Source: Thermoplasmatota archaeon
Lineage (GTDB): Archaea > Thermoplasmatota > E2 > DHVEG-1
DNA length: 20,534 nucleotides
NCBI GenBank assembly: GCA_030605515.1
Contig: JAUWIE010000032.1
Location: 1-20,534, forward strand
Reading direction: 5' to 3'
Below, in pieces: positions 1 to 7,720 of this stretch. The notes beneath the pieces are model-generated. The model had not been told where the DNA came from, did no database searches, and saw only the letters and a list, made by a program, of their open reading frames with translations. Both the position numbers and the translations under genes were made by a program. Every line of letters begins with the position of its first letter. Position 1 is the first letter of the stretch.

Positions 1-27
1 GATCTGTTTGTCATTTAGTTTCACCAT
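1..27 (-). CDS. 5' end of a leftward gene, cut by window edge (possible transposase)
   Basis: On the minus strand an ATG at 27 opens a frame that runs off the window after nine codons and reads MVKLNDKQI. This resembles the opening of archaeal IS481-like integrase/transposase proteins, but nine residues cannot establish that. The flanking DNA (38-59) carries a short direct repeat, which would fit the end of a mobile element. No ribosome binding site is obvious. It could equally be an ordinary gene or a chance frame. Confidence 0.25.
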
Positions 28-37
28 GTATTCACAA

Positions 38-59
38 GGCGAAATATTCTGGCGAAATA
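38..59. repeat. 9-bp direct repeat, GGCGAAATA twice
   Basis: GGCGAAATA occurs at 38-46 and 51-59, a period of 13 bp, just upstream of the partial leftward gene. It is GC-richer than the surrounding DNA. It could be part of a mobile-element end or a regulator site for the leftward gene. The sequence does not decide between these. Confidence 0.5.
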
Positions 60-148
60 ATTTCAGGACTCTACACTCTGTAAATATTATCACAATATTT
101 ATATAGTTACAAAATTAATATTTTTATTAATAAATAATAATTACAAAA

Positions 149-188
149 ACAAATGATATTTGTGATCAATGTCACATAGATTATTTAT
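149..188 (+). promoter_or_regulatory. Candidate operator plus TATA box of the C25 peptidase gene
   Basis: A palindrome, ACAAAT-GAT-ATTTGT, lies at 149-163 and is followed by a TATA-like stretch at 181-188. Palindrome centre to TATA centre is about 28 bp. The same element at the same distance lies before the two surface-protein genes at 17407 and 19656. A start site near 210 would leave a short leader containing the AAGGGG ribosome binding site before the ATG at 229. Another TATA-like stretch (about 97-106) further upstream is an alternative promoter. Confidence 0.5.
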
Positions 189-228
189 GAGACAATAAAT
201 ATAAATATTGATATAAGGGGAACAAACA

Positions 229-2727
229 ATGAAAAAAAGAGCTAACAATAATAAAATGAAGAAAGGATTTACCATTGGATTAATGATCCTATTATTTCTT
301 TCTTGCACATTCTCAATATTACTTTCTGCTGAGGAACCAAATGACGATGAAAACATTACTCAGGATAAGATTATTTTAAGCTATTCGTTTGAAAAACCAA
401 CAATAGAAAAGGTACTATTTGGCAATAATTGCTACGATAAAGTAAGCATGCCTGATGCTATCTGCACAGGCGACCCTGGTTTCCCTAATTTACCCGTTCA
501 AAAAGCATATATTCTCTTAAATCAAGGTTCAAAAGTAAATAGTATAAAGATCATTTCTAGTAACAGCATTTCTCTTGGTACTGGATTTATAGTAGTTCCT
601 GGTGATTTACCGGTTAAATTTTCGCAAATAGAAAACACTCAATATCCTGTTCCAGATGATGAAATTTATTGTTCTACAGAATTATTCCCAATTAGTTTAT
701 ACACTAATGTTGGTACATATAACTTCAGAGGATATAAAATCCTAATACTGACACTACATCCCGTACAATATATACCTTCGATTGGAGAGCTTTTGTATCA
801 CGAAGAAATCACTGTTACAGTTAATTTAGTTGATGATGGAACCATTAATCCTCTTTTCCGTGGGCTTGACAAGGACAAATTAGAAGTTTTAAAAAAGATT
901 GATAATCCTTCTGCAATAAAAAAATATATAGAAAAACAACAAAATTTTTTATCAGAAACCTATGATCTTTTAATCATCACAGCAGATGATTTTAAATTAG
1001 GTTTTGAACCATTAAAACAAGCACATGATCTAAATGGATTAAAAACAGTAATTTACACAGTAGAGGATATCTATGATAACTATACAGGAATTGATAGCCA
1101 GGATAAGATTCGTAAATTTATAAGATATGCTTATACAAATTGGGAAATTGAATATGTTCTCCTTGGCGGTGATGATTCATATGCCTATCAACACTATATA
1201 ATACCTGCAAGAATGCTTTTCGCTTCAGGTCCACCAAACACCTGGACTACATACATGCCTTCTGATCTGTACTATAGCTGCCTTGATGGGACATTTAACT
1301 ATGATAATGATGACAAATGGGGTGAACCAACCGATGGAGAAAACAGTGGTGATGTTGATCTACTAGCCGATGTCTATATTGGAAGAGCATGTGTTGGTGA
1401 AATGTCTGAGGTTGAAAACTTTGTAAACAAGACTATAACATATATGAACACACCTCAAAATGATCCATATTTAAAAGAAGTTTTATGGGTTGGGGAACAT
1501 GTAGGAGGCGGTGGTATTGCAGACTGGGGTGGAAACTATAAAGAAGAAATAATTGACGGATCAGGCAATCATGGATATACAACAGTTGGAGTACCAACTG
1601 ATAAATACAGTGTAACAAGACTATATGAACGGGATGGGGCTTGGACAAAATCAGATTTAATTAATGAAATAAACAATAACATTCACTTCATAAATCATGC
1701 TGGACACGCTGCATATGGTTACATTATGAAAATATACAGAGGAGATATAAGCAGTCTTGAAAATGAAAAACCTTGTTTCATATATTCCCTGGCATGTTTT
1801 GCTGGCGGATTTGACGATCCTGAAGGACAGGATAGCATCGGTGAATATCTAACTGTAAAAACAAGACACGGGGCTGTAGCAGGTGTTTGGAATGCAAGAG
1901 AAGGAATAGCAGCATATGGGACAACAAATTGCCCTTCACAGAGATTTGATAGAGAATTCTGGGATGCAGTATTTGGTGAACATATACCAATATTTGGAAG
2001 AGCGAACCAAGATGCCAAAGACGACGTTTTGTATCTTATTAATGAACCATTTATGAGATGGTGTTGTTATGAACAAAATCTTTTTGGCGATCCAACACTT
2101 GCTTTCTATCCAAATGAACCACCAGATATTCCAGCAAAACCAAATGGTCCTCAGAAAGGACAACCTGGAAAAGAATATACATTTAGAACAGAAAGCTCAG
2201 ATTCTGGTATAGATCAAATATATTATATGTGGGATTGGGATGATGGAAATATCAGTGATTGGGAAGGCCCATTCGATTCAGGAGAAGAGACCACCGCTTC
2301 ACATACTTGGATTAACAAAGGTATTTATGAAATACGAGTCAAAGCAAAAGATAAAGCTGGAGCTGAAAGTGAATGGTCACAACCTCTCAGTATCGATATA
2401 AAAACATCAAGGATGAAAATTGGAGATATAACTGGTGGACTCGGGAAGATTAATGTTATTATCGAAAATGATGGAGATGTCGATATTGAGGATGTTGAAT
2501 GGAGTATCTCTATAGAAGGTGGGATGCTTGGCATGATAAACATTACTTCTGAAGACGATATTGATGAGATAAAAGCAGAGGATTCAGAAACTGTTTGCAC
2601 CGATGGATTCATAATGGGATTCGGAAAAGTTAAGATTAAAATAATTGCTGAAGCAGACGATGTAGATAAAGTTACAAAATCTGCAGATGGATTCGTCTTC
2701 GGAATGTTTGTAATAGGTATCAAATAA
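229..2727 (+). CDS. Secreted gingipain-like C25 cysteine peptidase with PKD domain
   Basis: An extracellular peptidase of 832 residues that probably degrades environmental protein. The N-terminus has Lys/Arg residues and a hydrophobic core (about residues 13-33) typical of a signal peptide. A gingipain-type propeptide-like region follows. The catalytic domain (about 240-625) contains the family's His motif (N-H-A-G-H, with His493 as likely catalytic residue) and the Cys motif S-L-A-C-F-A-G-G (Cys523). Both are conserved in spacing and context with peptidase family C25. Residues 633-725 form a PKD-type domain with the W-D-W-D-D-G signature. The last 100 residues are a beta-rich domain I do not recognise. 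The start has an AAGGGG ribosome binding site; Met10 is a less likely alternative. No sortase, dockerin or obvious C-terminal anchor is visible. With the OPT transporter at 7721 it could form a peptide-scavenging route. Confidence 0.9.
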   Translation: MKKRANNNKMKKGFTIGLMILLFLSCTFSILLSAEEPNDDENITQDKIILSYSFEKPTIEKVLFGNNCYDKVSMPDAICTGDPGFPNLPVQKAYILLNQGSKVNSIKIISSNSISLGTGFIVVPGDLPVKFSQIENTQYPVPDDEIYCSTELFPISLYTNVGTYNFRGYKILILTLHPVQYIPSIGELLYHEEITVTVNLVDDGTINPLFRGLDKDKLEVLKKIDNPSAIKKYIEKQQNFLSETYDLLIITADDFKLGFEPLKQAHDLNGLKTVIYTVEDIYDNYTGIDSQDKIRKFIRYAYTNWEIEYVLLGGDDSYAYQHYIIPARMLFASGPPNTWTTYMPSDLYYSCLDGTFNYDNDDKWGEPTDGENSGDVDLLADVYIGRACVGEMSEVENFVNKTITYMNTPQNDPYLKEVLWVGEHVGGGGIADWGGNYKEEIIDGSGNHGYTTVGVPTDKYSVTRLYERDGAWTKSDLINEINNNIHFINHAGHAAYGYIMKIYRGDISSLENEKPCFIYSLACFAGGFDDPEGQDSIGEYLTVKTRHGAVAGVWNAREGIAAYGTTNCPSQRFDREFWDAVFGEHIPIFGRANQDAKDDVLYLINEPFMRWCCYEQNLFGDPTLAFYPNEPPDIPAKPNGPQKGQPGKEYTFRTESSDSGIDQIYYMWDWDDGNISDWEGPFDSGEETTASHTWINKGIYEIRVKAKDKAGAESEWSQPLSIDIKTSRMKIGDITGGLGKINVIIENDGDVDIEDVEWSISIEGGMLGMINITSEDDIDEIKAEDSETVCTDGFIMGFGKVKIKIIAEADDVDKVTKSADGFVFGMFVIGIK

Positions 2728-2742
2728 TTAAAATAATCTTCT

Positions 2743-2756
2743 CCCCCCTTTTTTTT
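2743..2756 (+). terminator. Pyrimidine-run terminator after the peptidase gene
   Basis: Six C residues followed by eight T residues lie 16 bp after the stop codon of the peptidase gene. Archaeal RNA polymerase terminates at T-rich runs without needing a hairpin, so this is a good candidate terminator. Confidence 0.55.
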
Positions 2757-2829
2757 ACTGTTAATTTAGTTAAAAAATTTCAATATGCCTATTTGATTTT
2801 AGATGAGAAATATCAAAACTTTTTTAGAA

Positions 2830-2883
2830 TTAAATACCATAGAAACACTTAAGAACATATAGCAGCATTTTTAATCTGGAGGT
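2830..2883 (+). promoter_or_regulatory. Promoter and ribosome binding site of the slipin-NfeD operon
   Basis: A TATA-like TTAAATAC at 2830-2837 would place the transcription start near 2860. A GGAGGT ribosome binding site at 2878-2883, nine bases before the ATG at 2893, is the strongest in this part of the window and fixes the slipin start. Confidence 0.45.
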
Positions 2884-2892
2884 AAAAAAATT

Positions 2893-3654
2893 ATGTTTGA
2901 ATACATAGTAATGATAATTCTGATATTCTTTGTACTATTATTAACATCAGCAATAAAAATAATGGCAGAATATCAGAGAATAGTAATTTTTAGATTAGGT
3001 AGGCTATTAGGAATAAAAGGTCCAGGTCTTGTGTTTATTATACCAATAATTGATAGTGTTATAAAACTTGATCTGAGAACACGTGTAATAGATGTACCAA
3101 AACAGAGAGTTATCACCAAAGACAACGTGACTGTGGATGTTGATGCGGTAGTATACTTTAGGATAACCGATCCACAAAAGGCAGTTGTTGAGGTTCAAAG
3201 ATATGAAGTAGCTACAGGTTTGCTAGCGCAAACCACGCTGAGAGACATATTGGGGAATCAGACCCTTGATGAATTACTTTCAAAAAGAGAGGAACTCAAC
3301 AAAAGCCTACAATCAATCATTGATCAAGGTACAGATCCATGGGGCATAAAAGTGTCCAATGTAACAATTAGAGATGTATCATTGCCTGATGAAATGATGA
3401 GGGCAATTGCAAAGCAAGCTGAAGCAGAACGAGAAAAAAGAGCAAGGATCATTATAGCTGAGGGGGAATTTCAAGCGTCGAAGAAAATGACTGATGCAGC
3501 GAAACTTTACGAAAAAGTACCAACAGCTCTACGATTAAGAGAGTTGCAGACACTTGCAGAAATAGCAAGAGAAAAAAACTTAATTATAGTACCAGGCGGA
3601 GATATTGGAAAAGTTGCAGGTATTGCAAAAGCAGTTAACAAAAAAGTAGAATGA
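2893..3654 (+). CDS. Slipin / stomatin-like SPFH (band 7) membrane protein
   Basis: A 253-residue SPFH-domain protein of the prokaryotic slipin type. One N-terminal membrane segment (residues 1-22) is followed by the band 7 domain, with the characteristic G-R-L-L-G-I-K-G-P-G-L and V-D-V-D-A-V-V-Y-F-R-I stretches. A charged helical region rich in Ala, Glu, Lys and Arg (about 170-205) probably forms the oligomerising coiled coil. Slipins assemble membrane microdomain scaffolds, and their archaeal partner is the NfeD/1510-N serine protease, which cleaves the slipin C-terminus in Pyrococcus. The next gene is that protease and overlaps by four bases, so the two are surely co-translated. The length is normal for the family. 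Confidence 0.95.
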   Translation: MFEYIVMIILIFFVLLLTSAIKIMAEYQRIVIFRLGRLLGIKGPGLVFIIPIIDSVIKLDLRTRVIDVPKQRVITKDNVTVDVDAVVYFRITDPQKAVVEVQRYEVATGLLAQTTLRDILGNQTLDELLSKREELNKSLQSIIDQGTDPWGIKVSNVTIRDVSLPDEMMRAIAKQAEAEREKRARIIIAEGEFQASKKMTDAAKLYEKVPTALRLRELQTLAEIAREKNLIIVPGGDIGKVAGIAKAVNKKVE

Positions 3655-4973
3655 AAATAAAACATCTCCTCCTTTTTCTTATTCTTTTAATCTTTATTAT
3701 TCCCTCTTTTTCTTTTAATGTAATTGCCCAAAGACCAAATGTAATTGTTGCAGAAATTACAGATACTATTGATCAAGGCTCTGTTGAAATCATAAAGGAA
3801 AGCATACAAAAAGCAAAGACTGAAAAGTCAGAGGCAATAATTCTGCTTTTGGATACTCCGGGTGGTGGCCTTTCAGAGACCTTTGAAATAGCAGATTTAC
3901 TACATAATAGTAGTATCCCAGTAATCGGATATGTTTCTCCTAAGGGGGCTAAAGCTGCATCTGCTGGCACTTTCATCCTTATGTGTACCCATATCGCTGC
4001 AATGACCGACTATACTATTATAGGCTCATGTCAACCGATAGAAATAAGTATAGAAGGAGCAAAACTAATCAATGATTCAAAACGGATTAATTTTTTAGTA
4101 GCTTGGATTCAGACAAGAGCTGAGATGTATAATAGAAATAAAACAATAGCTGGACAATTCATCACTAGGAATCTTAATTTAAATGCCACAGATGCAAAAC
4201 AGCTTGGAATAATCGAATATGTTTCAAATTCAGTCGATCAACTTTTAAAAGATATAGATGGCATACAAGTTAATATATCTGGAGTAATTACTACTCTAAA
4301 TACAAAAAATGCAAAGCAGATAAAGTATTCACCATCAATTAAAATTCAAATTATAAAGTTTATTTCAAATCCGGTACTAACCTCACTACTTCTAATGCTT
4401 GGAATTTTTGCACTTATCTTTGGAATATCGTCGCCAGGTTATGGAGCAGAGGTTTTCGGTGTCATTGCTATTCTTTTATCGTTAATAGGATCAGGTTTTA
4501 ACATCTCTGAGATAAGCATAATCTTTATAATCATTGGATGTGTATTACTTCTCATTGAAATATTTGCTACACCCGGATTTGGTGTGATTGGTATAGGTGG
4601 GATTATATGTTTGGTCATAGGATCAATATTTCTCATACCAAACTACTCTACCAGTAGAGAATGGATGATATCTATGGATTGGATAAACGATTTAATAATC
4701 ATAATTATAGCCGCTGCGATATTAGTTGCTATTTTCTTCGGGTTCTTATTGTATAAAGTCCTTCAAATTAGAACTAAGAAATCAGCTATTGGCACATTTA
4801 TTGGGGAAAAAGCTAAAACTATAGATCGTTTAACACCAGATAAAACAGGATATATAAGGTTTAAGGGAGAGCTATGGCAGGCTAAATCAGAAACGACTAT
4901 TGAACCAAACACAAAAATAATTATCATTGGAAAAGACGAAACAACCCTTATTGTAAAGCAAAAGGAAAAGTGA
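3651..4973 (+). CDS. NfeD-family membrane-bound serine protease (ClpP class)
   Basis: A 440-residue long-form NfeD protein. A signal peptide (about 1-27) precedes a ClpP-like serine protease domain. The nucleophile is Ser104 in the A-A-S-A-G-T-F motif, and a Lys at 138 or 144 is the likely base of a Ser-Lys dyad, by analogy with Pyrococcus 1510-N. Residues 240-335 hold several membrane segments, with a further one at about 343-370. A C-terminal OB-fold NfeD domain (about 380-440) follows. The start overlaps the slipin stop as ATGA, giving translational coupling. The known partner role is cleavage of the slipin and membrane quality control. Nothing looks degraded, and both halves of the family architecture are present. 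Confidence 0.93.
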   Translation: MKIKHLLLFLILLIFIIPSFSFNVIAQRPNVIVAEITDTIDQGSVEIIKESIQKAKTEKSEAIILLLDTPGGGLSETFEIADLLHNSSIPVIGYVSPKGAKAASAGTFILMCTHIAAMTDYTIIGSCQPIEISIEGAKLINDSKRINFLVAWIQTRAEMYNRNKTIAGQFITRNLNLNATDAKQLGIIEYVSNSVDQLLKDIDGIQVNISGVITTLNTKNAKQIKYSPSIKIQIIKFISNPVLTSLLLMLGIFALIFGISSPGYGAEVFGVIAILLSLIGSGFNISEISIIFIIIGCVLLLIEIFATPGFGVIGIGGIICLVIGSIFLIPNYSTSREWMISMDWINDLIIIIIAAAILVAIFFGFLLYKVLQIRTKKSAIGTFIGEKAKTIDRLTPDKTGYIRFKGELWQAKSETTIEPNTKIIIIGKDETTLIVKQKEK

Positions 4974-5019
4974 CCAAACATTAATCAACACCTTTTCTTT
5001 TCTCACGATCAGATTAAAA

Positions 5020-6261
5020 ATGAATAAAGATATCAAAATTCAGTTCCTTGGCGGTAGCAATGAAGTAGGCAGTCTTGCAATGGTTCTTGAAATTGATGGA
5101 ACCTGTGTTCTTTTTGAATACGGTATGTCTCCAGGTAAACCACCAACGTACCCCCTTCCACCTCCGCCTATAGATATTGCATTGCTAACGCATGCTCATC
5201 TTGACCATTCAGGTATGATCCCCTGGTTATGTTCTAGGCAGGATTTAAGTATAATAGCAACTGATCTTACTAATAAAATTTGTAGTTTGTTGTTTAAAGA
5301 TTCAGTTAAAATTGCAAAAATGGAGGGTTATGCTGCTCTGTTTAGTAATGCAGATATTAAGGAAGCTGAACACAGTTTTATTAAGGTAGCACCACAACAG
5401 AAAAGAGATATTGGAGAAAACAATGAAGTTCGTTTTCATTCCGCAGGACATATTCCAGGTTCACTAATGTATGAGTTGACTGGTTCCACTAAGATTCTGT
5501 TCACAGGTGATTTAAATGTTATTGATACAAGACTTGTAAAAGGAACAAAACCAGTTTCTTGTGATATTTTGTTTATAGAAGGCACTTATGCTGGGAGAGA
5601 GCATCCGAAAAGGGACGAACTTGAGAAACAGTTTTTAGATAAAGTTGATGAAGTTGTAAGTCGAGGAGGAACTGTAGTAATACCTGCTTTTGCTGTTTCA
5701 AGAAGCCAAGAAATTGCAATTGTTTTGAGACGTGCAGGATACAATGTATGGTTTGATGGTATGGGTCGAAAAGTCTCTAAGCTATTTTTAAAATATCCAC
5801 GTTCAATTAGATCTGTTGATGAACTTAAAAAGGCGATTAATAGCATCAATTTCATCCATTCGGATCAAGGGAGAAAACTAGCATTGAAATCAGAGGTTAT
5901 CATAACTTCTAGTGGTATGATGGATGGTGGTCCTGTGTTATGGTATATGAAACATCTAAAAAACGATCCGAAAAGCGCTGTTTTATTAACCGGTTATCAG
6001 GTCGAAGGTACGAACAGTAGGCTTCTTATTGATAATGGTAAGCTTGATTTTTATGGTGTAACTGAAAACGTTGAATGTGAAGTGGGATATTTTGATTTCT
6101 CAGCTCATGCAGGTCATAGCGAATTAATTAAATTCGCAAAAAACTGCAAACCAGAAAAGATAGTTCTTTTCCACAGTGACAATAGAGAAGCTTTAGCAGA
6201 ACCAATGAAGGATTTTGCAGAGATTTATACTCCAAATAATGGGGAAATAGTTGGATTGTAA
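5020..6261 (+). CDS. CPSF-type metallo-beta-lactamase/beta-CASP ribonuclease (aCPSF2-like)
   Basis: A 413-residue RNA-processing nuclease. The metal site motif T-H-A-H-L-D-H-S is at residues 57-64 (His58, His60, Asp62, His63). It is followed by A-G-H-I-P-G-S, F-T-G-D-L-N and the beta-CASP motifs E-G-T-Y-A-G, S-S-G-M-M-D-G-G and S-A-H-A-G-H. Archaea have aCPSF1 (with N-terminal KH domains), aCPSF2 (without) and aRNase J. The absence of KH domains and the length near 410 point to aCPSF2, probably an exo- or endoribonuclease in mRNA decay. It begins 46 bp after the protease gene with no strong ribosome binding site and may be in the same transcript. Assignment to aCPSF2 rather than aRNase J is an inference. 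Confidence 0.92.
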   Translation: MNKDIKIQFLGGSNEVGSLAMVLEIDGTCVLFEYGMSPGKPPTYPLPPPPIDIALLTHAHLDHSGMIPWLCSRQDLSIIATDLTNKICSLLFKDSVKIAKMEGYAALFSNADIKEAEHSFIKVAPQQKRDIGENNEVRFHSAGHIPGSLMYELTGSTKILFTGDLNVIDTRLVKGTKPVSCDILFIEGTYAGREHPKRDELEKQFLDKVDEVVSRGGTVVIPAFAVSRSQEIAIVLRRAGYNVWFDGMGRKVSKLFLKYPRSIRSVDELKKAINSINFIHSDQGRKLALKSEVIITSSGMMDGGPVLWYMKHLKNDPKSAVLLTGYQVEGTNSRLLIDNGKLDFYGVTENVECEVGYFDFSAHAGHSELIKFAKNCKPEKIVLFHSDNREALAEPMKDFAEIYTPNNGEIVGL

Positions 6262-6262
6262 C

Positions 6263-6345
6263 GTATAAAACAAAGTTATTATTTACATTTATTTATTATG
6301 AAATTGGTTGAAATACTAAAAAAAATGTGTGAAAAGGCGGATATG
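6263..6345 (+). promoter_or_regulatory. Promoter region and ribosome binding site of aRF1
   Basis: GTATAAAAC at 6263-6271 is a good TATA box and would start transcription near 6293-6298. A second AT-rich candidate lies at 6286-6297. The GGCGGA before the ATG at 6348 is the ribosome binding site. The first TATA box would start the RNA at or near the ATG of the 16-codon frame at 6298. Confidence 0.45.
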
Positions 6346-6348
6346 TAA
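6298..6348 (+). CDS. Possible 16-codon upstream reading frame before aRF1
   Basis: An ATG at 6298 opens a 16-codon frame (MKLVEILKKMCEKADM) whose TAA stop overlaps the aRF1 start as TAATG. The TATA box at 6263-6271 would place the transcript's 5' end close to this ATG, so it could be translated as a leaderless frame and coupled to aRF1. It is too short to judge by composition and may be chance. Confidence 0.25.
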   Translation: MKLVEILKKMCEKADM

Positions 6349-7598
6349 TGACTGAGATGACACAGCGACAGAAATATGATATGAAACGAAAACTTGAAGA
6401 ACTCAAGGAATGCAAAGGCAAACATACAGAACTTATTTCGCTATATGTTCCACCTAGTAAACAAATATTTGATGTTAATTCATATCTTAAAAATGAATTG
6501 TCACAATCTCAGAATATCAAATCAAAGACAACACGAAAAAACGTTCTTTCTGCAATCGAATCGATTATGAGTAGACTAAGGTATTTTAAACAACCGCCTG
6601 AGAATGGTGTTGTTTTCTTTGTTGGTCATAAAAGTGTTGGTAGTGATCAAAGTGAGATGGTCGCGTATGTTATTGAGCCTCCAATGCCAATTACAACGTT
6701 TCTGTATCGCTGTGATTCCTCTTTTTTTACTGAACCCTTAACGGCAATGCTTACTGAAGAGGAGATATATGGTCTTTTATTACTTGATCGGCGTGAATGC
6801 ACTGTTGGTATGTTGCGTGGAAATAGGACTGAACTAATTGATTATATGACTTCTCGTGTTCCAGGTAAACATGGACGCGGGGGGCAATCTCAGAGAAGGT
6901 TTGAGCGTCTTACTGAAATTGCTGCTCATGAATGGTTTGTAAAATGTGGTGAAAAAGCAAGTGAGATTTTCCTTGGAGAAAAAAAAATGAAAGGAGTTTT
7001 TATTGGTGGTTCAGGCCCAACAAAACAATATTTTTTTGATGAAGGATTTCTGCATTATGAAATTCAAGATAAAGTCATTAATGTTTTTGATACAGGCTAC
7101 ACAGATGAGTATGGTTTAAAAGAGCTTGTTTCAGCAGCAGCAAGCACTATGTCAAATCTTAAGATATCTCAGGAAAAAAGTATCATGAAACGCTTTCTTA
7201 AAGAGATTACAAAAACAGAGGGAAGTCTTGCTGTTTATGGAGAGCAGCATGTTAGAAAAGCACTTGATATGAGTGTTGTTGAGATTTTACTTCTTTCAGA
7301 GAACCTGAGAAAATTTAGAGTTAAATTAAGGTGTTCATCCTGTGATTTTACTGAAGAGAAAACTATTGATGAGGAGACATTAAAAAGTTATGTCACACCA
7401 GATTGCCCGAAATGTAAGAAATCAAATTCTATGGAAATTGAGGAGAAGATAGATATTATTGACGAGCTTTCTGATTTAGCTGAAAAAACTGGGTGTAAAG
7501 TTAGGTTAATTTCTCAAGATAGTGAGGAAGGAGATTCCTTATATTCAGCTTTTAATGGACTAGCTGGTATTCTACGATACCCTGTTGAGATAAGTTAA
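6348..7598 (+). CDS. prf1: Peptide chain release factor aRF1
   Basis: The 416-residue archaeal class-I release factor recognises all three stop codons in the ribosomal A site and triggers peptide release. The stop-codon recognition motif N-I-K-S is at residues 56-59. The catalytic G-G-Q is at 178-180 within G-K-H-G-R-G-G-Q-S. The C-terminal domain keeps a zinc-ribbon pair of Cys-X2-Cys motifs (Cys329, Cys332, Cys353, Cys356). Length and domain order are standard. ATG at 6348 has a GGCGGA ribosome binding site; Met4 is a possible alternative. A short upstream frame ends on its start codon. Confidence 0.98.
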   Translation: MTEMTQRQKYDMKRKLEELKECKGKHTELISLYVPPSKQIFDVNSYLKNELSQSQNIKSKTTRKNVLSAIESIMSRLRYFKQPPENGVVFFVGHKSVGSDQSEMVAYVIEPPMPITTFLYRCDSSFFTEPLTAMLTEEEIYGLLLLDRRECTVGMLRGNRTELIDYMTSRVPGKHGRGGQSQRRFERLTEIAAHEWFVKCGEKASEIFLGEKKMKGVFIGGSGPTKQYFFDEGFLHYEIQDKVINVFDTGYTDEYGLKELVSAAASTMSNLKISQEKSIMKRFLKEITKTEGSLAVYGEQHVRKALDMSVVEILLLSENLRKFRVKLRCSSCDFTEEKTIDEETLKSYVTPDCPKCKKSNSMEIEEKIDIIDELSDLAEKTGCKVRLISQDSEEGDSLYSAFNGLAGILRYPVEIS

Positions 7599-7662
7599 TT
7601 TTCATATTTATTATCAATTTACAGTACTCCTGGAATATTATCTAATTGTTAATAAAAAAATG

Positions 7663-7693
7663 GTTATAAACCGATAGTTATATATATTATATA
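7663..7693 (+). promoter_or_regulatory. Promoter of the OPT transporter gene
   Basis: The 122-bp gap before the transporter contains a long TATA run at 7679-7693 and a second TTATAAA at 7664-7670. A start near 7705-7715 would give a very short leader before the ATG at 7721, where only a weak AGGA is visible. Confidence 0.45.
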
Positions 7694-7720
7694 AGATATT
7701 TTTTAATATAGGAAATTACT

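Noticed and set aside
2325..2723. 132-codon minus-strand frame inside the C25 peptidase gene
   Set aside because: Antisense shadow; Ser/Ile/Pro-rich composition without a recognisable domain, and the plus-strand gene is clear.
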